Source of the DNA: Pseudomonas sp. PH1b
Lineage (GTDB): Bacteria > Pseudomonadota > Gammaproteobacteria > Pseudomonadales > Pseudomonadaceae
Reading direction: 5' to 3'
Assembly (NCBI RefSeq): GCF_000633395.1
Contig: NZ_AYMU01000033.1
Coordinates: forward strand, 1-64,000
Length of the DNA: 64,000 nucleotides
The notes under the pieces are model-generated. The model was not told the origin of the DNA. It saw nothing but the letters and a program-made list of their open reading frames with translations, and ran no database searches. This document shows positions 7,822 to 16,840 of this stretch, one piece after another; positions within the stretch are counted from its first letter, which is position 1, and every line of letters begins with the position of its first letter. A program made the translations under genes and the position numbers.

Positions 7822-8772
7822 ATGTCTGTGTTCACCCCCCTGGCTCGGCCCGAGCTGGAAACCTTTCTCGCCCCTTATGGGCTCGGCCGCCTGCTTGACT
7901 TCCAGGGGATTGCCGCTGGTAGCGAAAACACCAATTTCTTCATCAGCCTGGAGCAGGGCGAGTTCGTCCTGACCCTGATCGAGCGCGGCCCGGTCCAGGA
8001 AATGCCGTTCTTCATCGAACTGCTGGACGTGCTGCACGAGGCCGACCTGCCGGTGCCTTACGCACTGCGCACCACCGACGGGGTCGCCCTGCGGGAGCTG
8101 GCGGGCAAGCCGGCACTGCTGCAACCGCGCCTGGCGGGCAAGCACATCAAGCAGGCCAATGCCCAGCATTGCACCCAGGTCGGCGAGCTGCTCGGCCACC
8201 TGCATGTGGCCACCAAGGACAACATGATCAAGCGCAAGACCGATCGCGGCCTGGACTGGATGCAGGAGGAGGGCACGAAAATGCTCCCTCACCTCGACAC
8301 CACCGCCCAGGACCTGCTGCAGCGGGCGCTGGAGGAAATCGCCGCACAGAAGGTGAAGATCCTGGCCCTGCCCCGGGCCAATATTCATGCCGATCTGTTT
8401 CGCGACAACGCCATGTTCGAAGGCACTCACCTGACCGGCCTGATCGACTTCTACAATGCCTGCTCGGGGCCGATGCTCTACGACGTGGCCATTGCCCTGA
8501 ACGATTGGTGCTCCGATGATGAGGGCGTGATCGATGGCCAGCGGGCGCGAGCGCTGCTGGGCGCCTATGCCGCGCTGCGCCCGTTCACTGCAGCGGAGGC
8601 CGAGCTCTGGCCGACCCTGTTGCGGGTGGCCTGCGTGCGTTTCTGGCTGTCACGACTGATTGCCGCCGAGAGCTTCGCCGGGCAGGACGTGCTGATTCAC
8701 GACCCGATGGAATTCCAGCAACGCCTGGCACAGCGGCAACAGGTCAGCATCGCGCTGCCGTTCGCCCTGTAA
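7822..8772 (+). CDS. thrB: Homoserine kinase (type II, APH fold)
   Basis: A 316-residue enzyme that phosphorylates L-homoserine in threonine biosynthesis. It belongs to the aminoglycoside-phosphotransferase-fold homoserine kinases used by Pseudomonas instead of the GHMP type. Visible motifs are GSENTNFFISL near the N-terminus (nucleotide loop), the catalytic HADLFRDNAMF and the metal-binding LIDFYNACSGP. The length is standard. The position after the polA/DUF2782 pair is the same as PA5495. A REP pair follows its stop. Confidence 0.96.
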   Translation: MSVFTPLARPELETFLAPYGLGRLLDFQGIAAGSENTNFFISLEQGEFVLTLIERGPVQEMPFFIELLDVLHEADLPVPYALRTTDGVALRELAGKPALLQPRLAGKHIKQANAQHCTQVGELLGHLHVATKDNMIKRKTDRGLDWMQEEGTKMLPHLDTTAQDLLQRALEEIAAQKVKILALPRANIHADLFRDNAMFEGTHLTGLIDFYNACSGPMLYDVAIALNDWCSDDEGVIDGQRARALLGAYAALRPFTAAEAELWPTLLRVACVRFWLSRLIAAESFAGQDVLIHDPMEFQQRLAQRQQVSIALPFAL

Positions 8773-8776
8773 ACCC

Positions 8777-8839
8777 TTCGCGGGCAAGCCCGCTCCTACA
8801 GATGGATAACACCCTTGTAGGAGCGGGCTTGCCCGCGAA
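8777..8839. repeat. Inverted pair of REP elements
   Basis: TTCGCGGGCAAGCCCGCTCC and its reverse complement face each other with a spacer of about 15 bp. This is the common Pseudomonas REP palindrome, here between the convergent thrB and znuA genes. Confidence 0.9.
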
Positions 8840-8862
8840 AGCCATCCCGCAACAATCCCTGC

Positions 8863-9786
8863 TCAAAGCTGTTCCAGACAGCCCGCCAGATCGTTCCCCA
8901 GCTTCTCCAGCACCTGCTCATAGCCTTGAGCAGTCGCTGGCGTATACCCACCCAACGCATCCAGCTCCGCCAGTTTCACCGGCAATCCGGCCACCAGCGT
9001 CTCGGCCAGCCGTGGGCGCAGGGGCGGCTCGCTGAACACACAGGTCTTGCCCACCTGCTGCAAGCGCGCGCGCATGGCGGCAACGTGCTGCGCGCCCGGC
9101 TGAACCTCCGCGGCCACACTGAACACCCCGGTGTGCTTGAGGCCATAAGCGTCCTCGAAGTAATCGAACGCTTCGTGGAACACGAAGTAGGGCTTGCCGG
9201 CGATTCCCGCCAGGCGAGCCTTCAAGCGAGTATCCAGGGCGTCCAGACGCTCGTTGAAGGCTTTCAGGTTGCTCTGGTAGCGGGCAGCGTTGGCCGGATC
9301 GGCAGCGCTCAAGTCGGCGGCGATACGCGCCGCGATGACCCGGGCATTCACCGGCGACAACCACAGGTGGGCGTCCAGGGTTCCCGGGCGGTGATCGTGT
9401 TCGTCGGCTTCTTCGGCGTGCGAGTGGCTATCCTCGGCGAAATGCCTCAACTTCATCCCTGGCAAGTCCTGTACCGCCACCGAAGGCAGGCTCCGGCCCT
9501 TGAGGACGCGGGGCAGGAAGCCCTCCATGTCCGGGCCAATCCAGTACAGCAGGTCCACGCTCTGCACCTTGCGCACATCGGAAGGGCGCAGCGCGTAGTT
9601 GTGCGGCGACGCCCCCGGTGGCAGCAACACCTCGGGAACCGCCACGCCGTCCTGCACCGCAGCGGCGATCAGTTGCAGGGGTTTGATGCTGGTGAGTACC
9701 CGCACTTCGGCCTGGGCCGAGCCGATCGCCAACAGGCTGAGGGTAAAAGCGACAAAAAGGCGAAAAAGTCTGGGCACGATGGACAC
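8863..9786 (-). CDS. znuA: Zinc ABC transporter, periplasmic binding protein ZnuA
   Basis: A 307-residue zinc-binding protein of the cluster A-I family. Residues 1-26 are a signal peptide ending AQA. Candidate metal ligands are the His in PPGASPHNYALRPSD, the His in DAHLWLSP, and the His in VFHEAFDYFEDAYGL, plus an acidic residue in the C-terminal lobe. Between the first two is a His/Asp/Glu-rich loop (DSHSHAEEADEHDH) typical of ZnuA and thought to capture zinc. It is divergent from zur-znuC-znuB with a Zur-like operator between, so uptake should be repressed when zinc is plentiful. Confidence 0.96.
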   Translation of the reverse strand: MSIVPRLFRLFVAFTLSLLAIGSAQAEVRVLTSIKPLQLIAAAVQDGVAVPEVLLPPGASPHNYALRPSDVRKVQSVDLLYWIGPDMEGFLPRVLKGRSLPSVAVQDLPGMKLRHFAEDSHSHAEEADEHDHRPGTLDAHLWLSPVNARVIAARIAADLSAADPANAARYQSNLKAFNERLDALDTRLKARLAGIAGKPYFVFHEAFDYFEDAYGLKHTGVFSVAAEVQPGAQHVAAMRARLQQVGKTCVFSEPPLRPRLAETLVAGLPVKLAELDALGGYTPATAQGYEQVLEKLGNDLAGCLEQL

Positions 9787-9804
9787 TCGAAGAGGCGAGA
9801 ACAG

Positions 9805-9817
9805 GTAACATAATAAC
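9805..9817. promoter_or_regulatory. Putative Zur box between znuA and zur
   Basis: GTAACATAATAAC is AT-rich and partly palindromic and agrees with the common Zur core GTTATAATATAAC at 9 of 13 positions. It sits in the 57-bp divergent gap, where it could control both directions. Confidence 0.6.
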
Positions 9818-9843
9818 GTCTCTCACAAACCTCGTCGCCGCTC

Positions 9844-10326
9844 ATGCCTAAAACACCCCTCGCCAGCCGTCCCCACGACCACTCTCACTGCGTGCACAGC
9901 GCACTGTCTGAGGCCGACGCCCTGTGCGCACGGCAAGGCCTGCGCCTGACCGCCCTGCGCCGGCGGGTGCTGGAGCTGGTGTGGCAGAGCCACAAGCCCC
10001 TGGGGGCTTACGACATCCTCGCCGTGCTCAGCGAACAGGATGGCCGCCGCGCTGCGCCTCCGACCGTTTACCGGGCGCTGGACTTCCTCCTGGAAAACGG
10101 CCTGGTGCACCGCATCGCTTCGCTCAACGCCTTTGTCGGCTGCAACCACCCGGAGCACGCTCACCAGGGGCAGTTCCTGATCTGCCGCGAGTGCCACGCC
10201 GCTATCGAGCTGGAGCAGAAATCCATCAGCGACGCGATCATCTCCAGCGCCCGCGACGTCGGCTTCGTGGTCGAGGGCCAGACCGTCGAAGTGGTCGGGC
10301 TCTGCTCGGGCTGCCAGGGGGCTTGA
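9844..10326 (+). CDS. zur: Zinc uptake regulator Zur (Fur family)
   Basis: A 160-residue Fur-family repressor. The N-terminal winged helix includes RQGLRLTALRRRVLELVWQS and APPTVYRALDFLLENGLVHRI. The C-terminal part has the structural zinc site CRECH and CSGC, and a His-containing sensor segment (GCNHPEHAHQGQFLI). In the zinc-bound form it should repress znuA and its own znuCB operon. Its stop TGA overlaps the ATG of znuC by one base, so zur, znuC and znuB are translationally coupled. Confidence 0.95.
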   Translation: MPKTPLASRPHDHSHCVHSALSEADALCARQGLRLTALRRRVLELVWQSHKPLGAYDILAVLSEQDGRRAAPPTVYRALDFLLENGLVHRIASLNAFVGCNHPEHAHQGQFLICRECHAAIELEQKSISDAIISSARDVGFVVEGQTVEVVGLCSGCQGA

Positions 10327-11111
10327 TGAGCACTGCGTTGATCCGCCTCGAGCAGGTCGGGGTGACCTTTGCCGGACAGAACGTGCTGGACAATATCCAG
10401 CTCAGTGTCGAACCCGGGCAGATCGTCACCTTGATCGGTCCCAACGGCGCCGGCAAGACCACCCTGGTGCGCGCCGTGCTCGGCCTGCTCAAGCCCGACA
10501 GCGGCAGTGTCTGGCGCAAACCCAAACTGCGGGTCGGCTACATGCCGCAGAAGCTTCATGTCGACCCGACGCTGCCTCTGTCGGTGCTGCGCTTCCTGCG
10601 TCTGGTGCCAGGAGTGGATCGTCCACGGGCCCTGGCGGCCCTCAAGGAAGTCGGTGCCGAACAAGTGATCGACAGCCCCGTGCAAAGTATTTCCGGGGGC
10701 GAGATGCAGCGGGTACTGCTGGCCCGGGCCCTGCTCCGCGAACCCGAACTGCTGGTGCTCGACGAGCCGGTGCAAGGGGTCGACGTGGCCGGTCAGGCCG
10801 AGCTCTACAGCCTGATCACCCGCCTGCGGGACCGGCACGGCTGCGGCGTGCTGATGGTCTCCCATGACCTGCACCTGGTGATGAGCACCACCGACCAGGT
10901 GGTCTGCCTCAACCGTCACGTCTGCTGCTCGGGGCACCCCGAGCAGGTCAGCGGCGACCCGGCCTTCGTCGAACTGTTCGGCAAGAACGCGCCCAGCCTG
11001 GCGATCTACCACCACCATCACGACCACGCCCACGACCTGCATGGATCGGTGGTCACTCAGCCCGCCACGGGCCTGCCTCATGTCCATGGAGAAAACTGCA
11101 AGCATGGCTGA
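10326..11111 (+). CDS. znuC: Zinc ABC transporter ATP-binding protein ZnuC
   Basis: A 261-residue ABC ATPase powering zinc import. Motifs are Walker A GPNGAGKT, the signature SGGEMQR, Walker B ELLVLDEP and the switch His in SHDLHL. The last 40 residues are rich in histidine (IYHHHHDHAHD and LPHVHGENCKHG), a feature of ZnuC proteins that may sense or buffer zinc. The ATG overlaps the zur stop; an upstream in-frame extension lies inside zur and is not real. The 3' end overlaps znuB by 8 bp. Confidence 0.96.
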   Translation: MSTALIRLEQVGVTFAGQNVLDNIQLSVEPGQIVTLIGPNGAGKTTLVRAVLGLLKPDSGSVWRKPKLRVGYMPQKLHVDPTLPLSVLRFLRLVPGVDRPRALAALKEVGAEQVIDSPVQSISGGEMQRVLLARALLREPELLVLDEPVQGVDVAGQAELYSLITRLRDRHGCGVLMVSHDLHLVMSTTDQVVCLNRHVCCSGHPEQVSGDPAFVELFGKNAPSLAIYHHHHDHAHDLHGSVVTQPATGLPHVHGENCKHG

Positions 11112-11892
11112 TTTTCTGCTCTACGCCCTGCTCGCAGGTTTGGCCCTGGCGGTGGTCGCCGGCCCCTTGGGATCTTTCGTGGTCTGGCGGCGCATGGCCT
11201 ATTTTGGTGACACCCTGTCCCATGCGGCATTGCTGGGGGTAGCCCTGGGTTTCCTGCTGGATATCAGCCCTGCCGTAGCGGTCACCGTGGGCTGCCTGCT
11301 CCTGGCGGTACTGCTGGTGACCCTGCAACAACGCCAGCCCCTGGCATCCGACACGCTGCTGGGGATTCTTGCCCCCAGCACCCTGTCTCTTGGCCTGGTG
11401 GTACTAAGCTTCATGCATGAAGTGCGGATCGACTTGATGGCCTATCTGTTCGGCGACCTGCTGGCGATCAGCCCCGGCGACCTGGGGTGGATTCTCGGCG
11501 GCAGCGCAGCAGTGCTGTTGCTGCTGGTAGCACTGTGGCGGCCCTTGTTGGCAATCACCGTGCACGAGGAGTTGGCCAAGGTCGAAGGCCTGCCGGTGGC
11601 CACGCTGCGCATGGCGCTGATGCTGCTGATCGCCGTAGTGATCGCGGTGGCCATGAAGATTGTCGGCGTGTTGCTGATCACCTCGCTGTTGATCATCCCG
11701 GCCGCCGCGGCACAGCGTCACGCCCGCTCCCCGGAGCAGATGGCCCTGGGCGCAAGCCTGCTGGGCATGCTCGCGGTATGCGGCGGGCTGGCGCTGTCCT
11801 GGTTCAAGGACACCCCGGCCGGGCCATCGATCGTGGTCACGGCCGCCGCACTGTTTCTGCTGAGTTTTGTCCTGCCCCGTCGAGGGGTGTAG
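11104..11892 (+). CDS. znuB: Zinc ABC transporter permease ZnuB
   Basis: A 262-residue inner-membrane permease of the ABC-3 family. The sequence is almost entirely hydrophobic helices with the conserved segment VVWRRMAYFGDTLSHAALLGVALGF near the N-terminus and the VGVLLITSLLIIPAAAA block near the C-terminus. The start is the ATG giving MADFLLYALLAG, inside the end of znuC; an earlier in-frame start would lie deep in znuC. It completes the ZnuABC importer with znuA and znuC. Confidence 0.96.
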   Translation: MADFLLYALLAGLALAVVAGPLGSFVVWRRMAYFGDTLSHAALLGVALGFLLDISPAVAVTVGCLLLAVLLVTLQQRQPLASDTLLGILAPSTLSLGLVVLSFMHEVRIDLMAYLFGDLLAISPGDLGWILGGSAAVLLLLVALWRPLLAITVHEELAKVEGLPVATLRMALMLLIAVVIAVAMKIVGVLLITSLLIIPAAAAQRHARSPEQMALGASLLGMLAVCGGLALSWFKDTPAGPSIVVTAAALFLLSFVLPRRGV

Positions 11893-11929
11893 ACTTGCTC
11901 GCTTTTTGCGCAATTAGAGAGTCGCAGGA

Positions 11930-12649
11930 ATGAAGCCGTTCGCCTCCCGTTATCTGCTCCTTGTCGCATTTTCCCTGCTGCTGGGAGCCTGCCAAAGCAC
12001 GCCACCAGCGGCCACCGAGGTCCCTGATGCACGGGCCACGGCCATCGCGCAGCTGGAACAAAACATCGCCAGCAGCGAACTGGCCACCGCGGAAGATCAA
12101 CTCAGCGCCTTGCAGGCGCAGACGCCCGATGACCCGCAACTGGTGCAGTACCAGCGGCAGTTGGCCGAAGCCTATCTGCAGCGCAGCCAGATCGTCCTGC
12201 AAAAAGGTGACGTCAACGCCGCAGCCACCGCCCTGAGCCGTGCCCGGGCGCTGATGCCCAAGGCACCCGCGCTGACCGGCGGGGTCAACAATGCCATCGC
12301 CCATGCCCGCAAGGCTGAGCTGGAACAGGCCGAGGCAGCCCTGAAAGCCGCCGAAGCCCGGCCACCGGCCAAGCTGATCGATCCGACGGCCGAAAGCAGC
12401 ACCCTTGCACTGAACGTCACCGATATCCGTAAATTGCGTCGGCAACTCGATGCCTTGGCCGCCGATACGGTGAATTATCAGTGCGACGTGATCATCCAGG
12501 TACCGCGCACCGAGGATTACCCCTGGCTGTCGACCCTGCTGAGCAAGCGGGTGAAAAAACTCGATCCCGACTTCCAGCAGAAGATCAGCCGGCAGATCGT
12601 GCGTCATGTTCCAGCGCAGATGGTCCTGAGCCCGCGCAAGGCGCAGTAA
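11930..12649 (+). CDS. Lipoprotein with TPR-like helices (PA5502-like)
   Basis: A 239-residue protein with a lipoprotein signal; the lipobox is LLLGAC with Cys at residue 21. The mature part is Ala/Gln/Leu-rich and helical, with repeats such as EQNIASSELATAEDQLSALQ and LQKGDVNAAATALSRARALMP that look like tetratricopeptide helices. A C-terminal block contains VTDIRKLRRQLDALAADTVNY and a conserved-looking end. It starts 37 bp after znuB and could be read from the zinc operon, though nothing in the protein suggests zinc. The corresponding P. aeruginosa gene is PA5502, of unknown function. Confidence 0.85.
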   Translation: MKPFASRYLLLVAFSLLLGACQSTPPAATEVPDARATAIAQLEQNIASSELATAEDQLSALQAQTPDDPQLVQYQRQLAEAYLQRSQIVLQKGDVNAAATALSRARALMPKAPALTGGVNNAIAHARKAELEQAEAALKAAEARPPAKLIDPTAESSTLALNVTDIRKLRRQLDALAADTVNYQCDVIIQVPRTEDYPWLSTLLSKRVKKLDPDFQQKISRQIVRHVPAQMVLSPRKAQ

Positions 12650-12662
12650 AGCCTTGCCCCTG

Positions 12663-12686
12663 GCCGGCTCCCGTGAGGAAGCCGGC
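12663..12686. terminator. Hairpin between convergent lipoprotein and katE genes
   Basis: GCCGGCT and AGCCGGC form a 7-bp stem that can be extended inward, between two convergent stops. There is no T run, so it is a weak terminator call. Confidence 0.45.
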
Positions 12687-12698
12687 TGGCACAATGGC

Positions 12699-14837
12699 TC
12701 AGGCCGGAACCGCCTTGGCCTTGTCTTCCCGATCCCAGACCCGATGCTGGGCAATCGCCGCAAAAAATGCCTTCACGGCCTTGGCATCCGCGCCGATGAT
12801 CAAGCCCTCGTCCGCTTCCAGCTTGAGCACCTGCAACAGCTCCCTGGCTTCACCGTGCAGGGCGATCGCCTTGAGGTGCTTGTAGGCCTCCAACAGGTAA
12901 TGCAGGGCCACGCCATTGCCGCTCAAGGCCTTGATCGACTGCGCACCTCCGGGCACGAACACCGCATCGAAGGCCACCGATGGCAAGCCCTCCATGGACC
13001 CATCCACCGGCAGGCTCTTGCCATTCGCCGTAGTGACCGGTGCCGAGGTCGGCCCCAGTAGCTTGGCGTGCGCCCCTTCGGCCTTGAGAGCCTTCTTCAG
13101 CGCATCGATCGCCGCACCATCGACGCCGTTGGCCGCCAGAATCGCCACCTTCCGGGTTTTGATATTGCCTGGTAACAGGTTCGCCTGGCTCAGGGCCGGC
13201 GAGCGCGACAGCGAAGTCTTGCGCTCCGCCACCGTGGCTTTCTTCGGCGCCGCCAGCCCGAGGTTCTCGGCCACTCGCGCGGCCAGCTGCAAGTCGATGT
13301 TGGCCAGAATCTCGTTGACCTGGCGTTCGCGGATCCATTCACGTTCCACCTTGCCCAGCTCAAAGCTGTAGGCGGCGATGATGTGCTCCTGCTCGTGCTT
13401 GCTCATGCTCTTGTAGAACAGCCGCGCCTGGGAGAAATGGTCGCTGAAGGATTCGCTGCGCTGGCGGATCTTGTGCGCATCGATACGCTCGTTATAACTC
13501 TCGAAGCCACCATCCTCGGCGGCCGGCGGGGTCTCCCGGGGCCAGCCGCCGTCGATGGAGTTGGGCTCGTAGGAGGCTCGGCCCTTGTCCAGAGTCATGC
13601 GATGCATGGCGTCGCGCTGGCTGTTGTGGAAGGGCGCCAAAGGCCGGTTGATCGGCAATTCGTGGAAGTTCGGTCCACCCAGGCGGCTGATCTGGGTATC
13701 GGTGTAGGAAAACAGTCGCCCTTGCAACAGCGGGTCGTTGGAGAAGTCGATCCCGGGCACTATGTGCCCCGGGCAGAAGGCGACCTGCTCGGTCTCGGCG
13801 AAATAGTTGTCCGGGTTGCGGTCCAGCACCATCTTGCCCAGGGGCGTGATCGGCACCAGTTCCTCGGGGATCAGCTTGGTCGGGTCGAGAATGTCGAAGT
13901 CGAAACTGTGCTCGTCCTCCTCGGCAACGATCTGCACCCCCAGTTCCCATTCCGGATAGTCGCCGGCCTCGATCGACTCCCACAGGTCGCGCCGGTGAAA
14001 ATCGGTGTCCTTGCCCGCCAGTTTCTGTGCCTCGTCCCAGACCAGGGAGCAGGTGCCCACCGTCGGCCGCCAGTGGAACTTGACGAAGCGCGAGCGACCT
14101 TCGGCGTTGATGAAGCGGAAGGTGTGCACGCCAAATCCCTGCATGCTGCGCAGGCTTTTCGGAATGGCCCGGTCGGACATGGCCCAGATCACCATGTGCG
14201 CCGACTCCGGCTGCAGAGAGACAAAGTCCCAGAACGTATCGTGGGCCGAGCCGCCGGTGGGCATTTCGTTGTGGGGCTCGGGTTTTACCGCATGCACGAA
14301 GTCGGGAAACTTGATCGCGTCCTGGATGAAGAACACCGGCATGTTGTTGCCCACCAGGTCGAAGTTGCCTTCGTCGGTGAAGAACTTCACGGCAAAACCG
14401 CGCACGTCACGTACCGTATCTCCCGAGCCTCGCGGTCCTTGGACCGTGGAAAAACGCACGAACACTGGCGTCTTCTTCCCGGGGTCCCGCAGGAAACCGG
14501 CCTTGGTCAGTGCCGAATGATTACCGTTGCTCTGGAAGTAACCGTGGGCACCTACCCCCCGGGCATGCACGATGCGCTCGGGAATCCGCTCATGGTCAAA
14601 GTGGGTGATCTTCTCCCGCATGATGAAGTCTTCCAGCAGCGAGGGGCCGCGGGCACCGGCTTTCAGGGTGTTCTGGTTATCGGCAACCTTCACTCCCTGA
14701 TTGGTTCGCAGGGCCTGCCCGGTGGCGTCGGAGCGGAACTCCTCGAGGCTCTGCAGCTTGCTGTTGGTGTTGCCCCGGTCCAGGGTGTCGGTCCCGGCCA
14801 TCTGGCTTTTCGGGGCGCTGGGCTTTTTCGTGCTCAT
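12699..14837 (-). CDS. katE: Large-subunit (clade II) catalase HPII/KatE
   Basis: A 712-residue monofunctional heme catalase. The catalytic His is in RIVHARGVGAHGYF (H91), followed by VRFSTVQGPRGSGDTVRDVRG and the Asn-containing NFDLVGNNMPVFF. The heme Tyr ligand is in the RLFSYTDTQ segment. After residue 560 there is a flavodoxin/DJ-1-like C-terminal domain (RKVAILAANGVDGAAIDALK, FDAVFVPGGAQSIKAL), diagnostic of clade II. The ATG giving MSTKKPSAP is chosen, with GAGGAG about 10 nt upstream; a longer open extension of 56 codons is not supported. It is cytoplasmic and likely a stationary-phase enzyme. From memory P. putida has katE in the same place next to metN, whereas PAO1 does not. Confidence 0.95.
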   Translation of the reverse strand: MSTKKPSAPKSQMAGTDTLDRGNTNSKLQSLEEFRSDATGQALRTNQGVKVADNQNTLKAGARGPSLLEDFIMREKITHFDHERIPERIVHARGVGAHGYFQSNGNHSALTKAGFLRDPGKKTPVFVRFSTVQGPRGSGDTVRDVRGFAVKFFTDEGNFDLVGNNMPVFFIQDAIKFPDFVHAVKPEPHNEMPTGGSAHDTFWDFVSLQPESAHMVIWAMSDRAIPKSLRSMQGFGVHTFRFINAEGRSRFVKFHWRPTVGTCSLVWDEAQKLAGKDTDFHRRDLWESIEAGDYPEWELGVQIVAEEDEHSFDFDILDPTKLIPEELVPITPLGKMVLDRNPDNYFAETEQVAFCPGHIVPGIDFSNDPLLQGRLFSYTDTQISRLGGPNFHELPINRPLAPFHNSQRDAMHRMTLDKGRASYEPNSIDGGWPRETPPAAEDGGFESYNERIDAHKIRQRSESFSDHFSQARLFYKSMSKHEQEHIIAAYSFELGKVEREWIRERQVNEILANIDLQLAARVAENLGLAAPKKATVAERKTSLSRSPALSQANLLPGNIKTRKVAILAANGVDGAAIDALKKALKAEGAHAKLLGPTSAPVTTANGKSLPVDGSMEGLPSVAFDAVFVPGGAQSIKALSGNGVALHYLLEAYKHLKAIALHGEARELLQVLKLEADEGLIIGADAKAVKAFFAAIAQHRVWDREDKAKAVPA

Positions 14838-15108
14838 CAGGCAAAAACTCCTCGTTGGCGAGCCCCTGGCAGGCCCGGGGGCTTCGTGGGCAAAGACCTC
14901 CAGGCACGGCACCTGGCGGCTTTCGAGTGGCTTAAGTAGTGACTGGCGAGAGCAGGCGGCCGTTCCTTTTTTATGACCTTTGATCGCGTTATTGCCAAAT
15001 GGCATGATGATTGCGAAATAAATGCTAAGAACCTCTATACGGACAGGCTAAAATGCGCGCCCGGCTAACCGCTGATCCTTTTCTAACGCGCCCCACAAGG
15101 TTCGCTAC

Positions 15109-16116
15109 GTGATCGAGTTTCAAAACGTCCATAAAACCTACCGGGTCGCCGGTAGGGATATTCCCGCCCTGCATCCGACCAGTCTTCGGGTCGAGAACGG
15201 CCAGGTGTTCGGCCTGATCGGCCATTCCGGCGCGGGTAAAAGCACCCTGCTGCGCCTGATCAACCGCCTGGAGAACCCCAGCGGCGGCAAGATCATCGTC
15301 GACAACGAAGAAGTCACCGCGCTGAATGCCAATGGCCTGCGCCGCTTCCGCCAGCAGGTCGGGATGATCTTCCAGCACTTCAACCTGCTGTCCTCCAAGA
15401 CCGTGGCCGACAACGTCGCCTTGCCCCTGACCCTGGCTGGCGAGCTGTCCCGTGGCGAGATCGATCGTCGAGTAGCCGAGCTGCTGGACCGGGTCGGCCT
15501 GGCCGATCATGCGAAGAAATACCCGGCGCAGCTGTCCGGCGGCCAGAAGCAGCGCGTCGGCATTGCCCGCGCCCTGGCCACCAAGCCTAAGATCCTGCTG
15601 TGCGACGAAGCCACCAGCGCCCTTGATCCGCAGACCACTGCGTCGGTCCTGCAATTGCTGGCGGAGATCAACCGCGAACTGAACCTGACCATCGTCCTGA
15701 TCACCCACGAAATGGACGTGATCCGTCGCGTCTGCGACCAGGTGGCGGTGATGGATGCCGGCGTGATCGTCGAGCAGGGTCCGGTGGCCGACGTGTTCCT
15801 GCACCCCAAGCACCCGACCACCAAGCGCTTCGTCCAGGAAGACGAGCAGGTCGACGAGAACGAACAGCGCGACGATTTCGCTCACGTGCCGGGGCGCATC
15901 GTGCGCCTGACCTTCCAGGGCGACGCCACCTACGCGCCGCTGCTGGGCACCGTGGCCCGGGAGACCGGGGTCGACTACAGCATCCTCGCCGGACGCATCG
16001 ACCGCATCAAAGACACCCCTTACGGGCAACTGACCCTGGCCATCACCGGCGGTGACATGGAAGCGGCCTTCGCCCGCTTCACCGCAGCGGATGTCCACAT
16101 GGAGGTGCTGCGCTGA
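15109..16116 (+). CDS. metN: D/L-methionine ABC transporter ATPase MetN
   Basis: A 335-residue ATPase with Walker A GHSGAGKST, signature LSGGQKQR, Walker B ILLCDEATSALDP and the switch His in ITHEMDVI. From about residue 255 it carries the C-terminal NIL domain (HVPGRIVRLTFQGDATYAPLL to the end), which binds methionine and inhibits transport when the cell is replete. The start is GTG, with AAGG about 9 nt upstream. Its stop overlaps the metI start by one base, so the two are coupled. It forms the MetNIQ importer with the next two genes. Confidence 0.95.
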   Translation: MIEFQNVHKTYRVAGRDIPALHPTSLRVENGQVFGLIGHSGAGKSTLLRLINRLENPSGGKIIVDNEEVTALNANGLRRFRQQVGMIFQHFNLLSSKTVADNVALPLTLAGELSRGEIDRRVAELLDRVGLADHAKKYPAQLSGGQKQRVGIARALATKPKILLCDEATSALDPQTTASVLQLLAEINRELNLTIVLITHEMDVIRRVCDQVAVMDAGVIVEQGPVADVFLHPKHPTTKRFVQEDEQVDENEQRDDFAHVPGRIVRLTFQGDATYAPLLGTVARETGVDYSILAGRIDRIKDTPYGQLTLAITGGDMEAAFARFTAADVHMEVLR

Positions 16117-16781
16117 TGGATACCTTCTTCACCAACATCGACTGGCTGGAAATCTGGCTGGCCACCGGCGACACCCTGATGATGCTCGGCGGCTCGTTGC
16201 TGTTCACCGTGCTCCTGGGCCTGCCCCTGGGCGTGCTGCTGTTCCTCTGCAGCCCGCGCCAACTGCTGGAGCAGAAGTCGCTGTATGCGCTGCTGTCGCT
16301 GGTGGTCAACATCCTGCGCTCGCTGCCCTTCATCATCCTGCTGATCGTGATGATTCCGTTCACCGTGCTGATCACCGGCACCTCCCTGGGCGTCGCCGGG
16401 GCCATCCCGCCGCTGGTGGTGGGCGCAACGCCGTTCTTTGCCCGGCTGGTGGAAACCGCCCTGCGCGAAGTCGACCGCGGCATCATCGAGGCCACCCAGT
16501 CCATGGGCGCCAGCACCCGGCAGATCATTACCAATGCCTTGCTCCCGGAAGCCCGCCCGGGCATCTTTGCCGCTATCACCGTGACCGCCATTACCCTGGT
16601 GTCCTACACCGCCATGGCCGGCGTGGTGGGTGCCGGTGGCCTTGGCGACCTGGCGATCCGTTTCGGCTACCAGCGGTTCCAGACCGATGTGATGGTGGTG
16701 ACCGTGGTCTTGCTGCTGGTGCTGGTCCAGGTTCTGCAAACCGTCGGCGACAAGCTGGTGGTGCACTTTTCCCGCAAATAA
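16116..16781 (+). CDS. metI: Methionine ABC transporter permease MetI
   Basis: A 221-residue inner-membrane permease with about five hydrophobic helices. The binding-protein-dependent transport signature is visible as EATQSMGASTRQIITNALLPEARPGI, where it contacts MetN, and the C-terminal half has VSYTAMAGVVGAGGLGDLAIRFGYQRF, typical of MetI. The start overlaps the metN stop. Two short GC hairpins follow its stop before metQ. Confidence 0.95.
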   Translation: MDTFFTNIDWLEIWLATGDTLMMLGGSLLFTVLLGLPLGVLLFLCSPRQLLEQKSLYALLSLVVNILRSLPFIILLIVMIPFTVLITGTSLGVAGAIPPLVVGATPFFARLVETALREVDRGIIEATQSMGASTRQIITNALLPEARPGIFAAITVTAITLVSYTAMAGVVGAGGLGDLAIRFGYQRFQTDVMVVTVVLLLVLVQVLQTVGDKLVVHFSRK

Positions 16782-16785
16782 AATT

Positions 16786-16820
16786 GCCGGCTCAGGCCGG
16801 CAGGCGCCCGGGGTCGGGCG
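16786..16820. other. Two tandem GC hairpins between metI and metQ
   Basis: GCCGGC-TCAG-GCCGGC (16786-16801) is followed at once by CGCCCG-GGGT-CGGGCG (16805-16820). There is no T run. They precede the metQ ribosome-binding site (ACAAGGAG) and could affect mRNA stability or the ratio of MetQ to MetNI. Confidence 0.6.
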
Positions 16821-16840
16821 ACTTACAAGGAGCTTGATCG

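Noticed and set aside
8777..8839. A possible CRISPR-like repeat
   Set aside because: There are only two inverted copies without regular spacers, and the same sequence recurs singly elsewhere; it is a REP pair.
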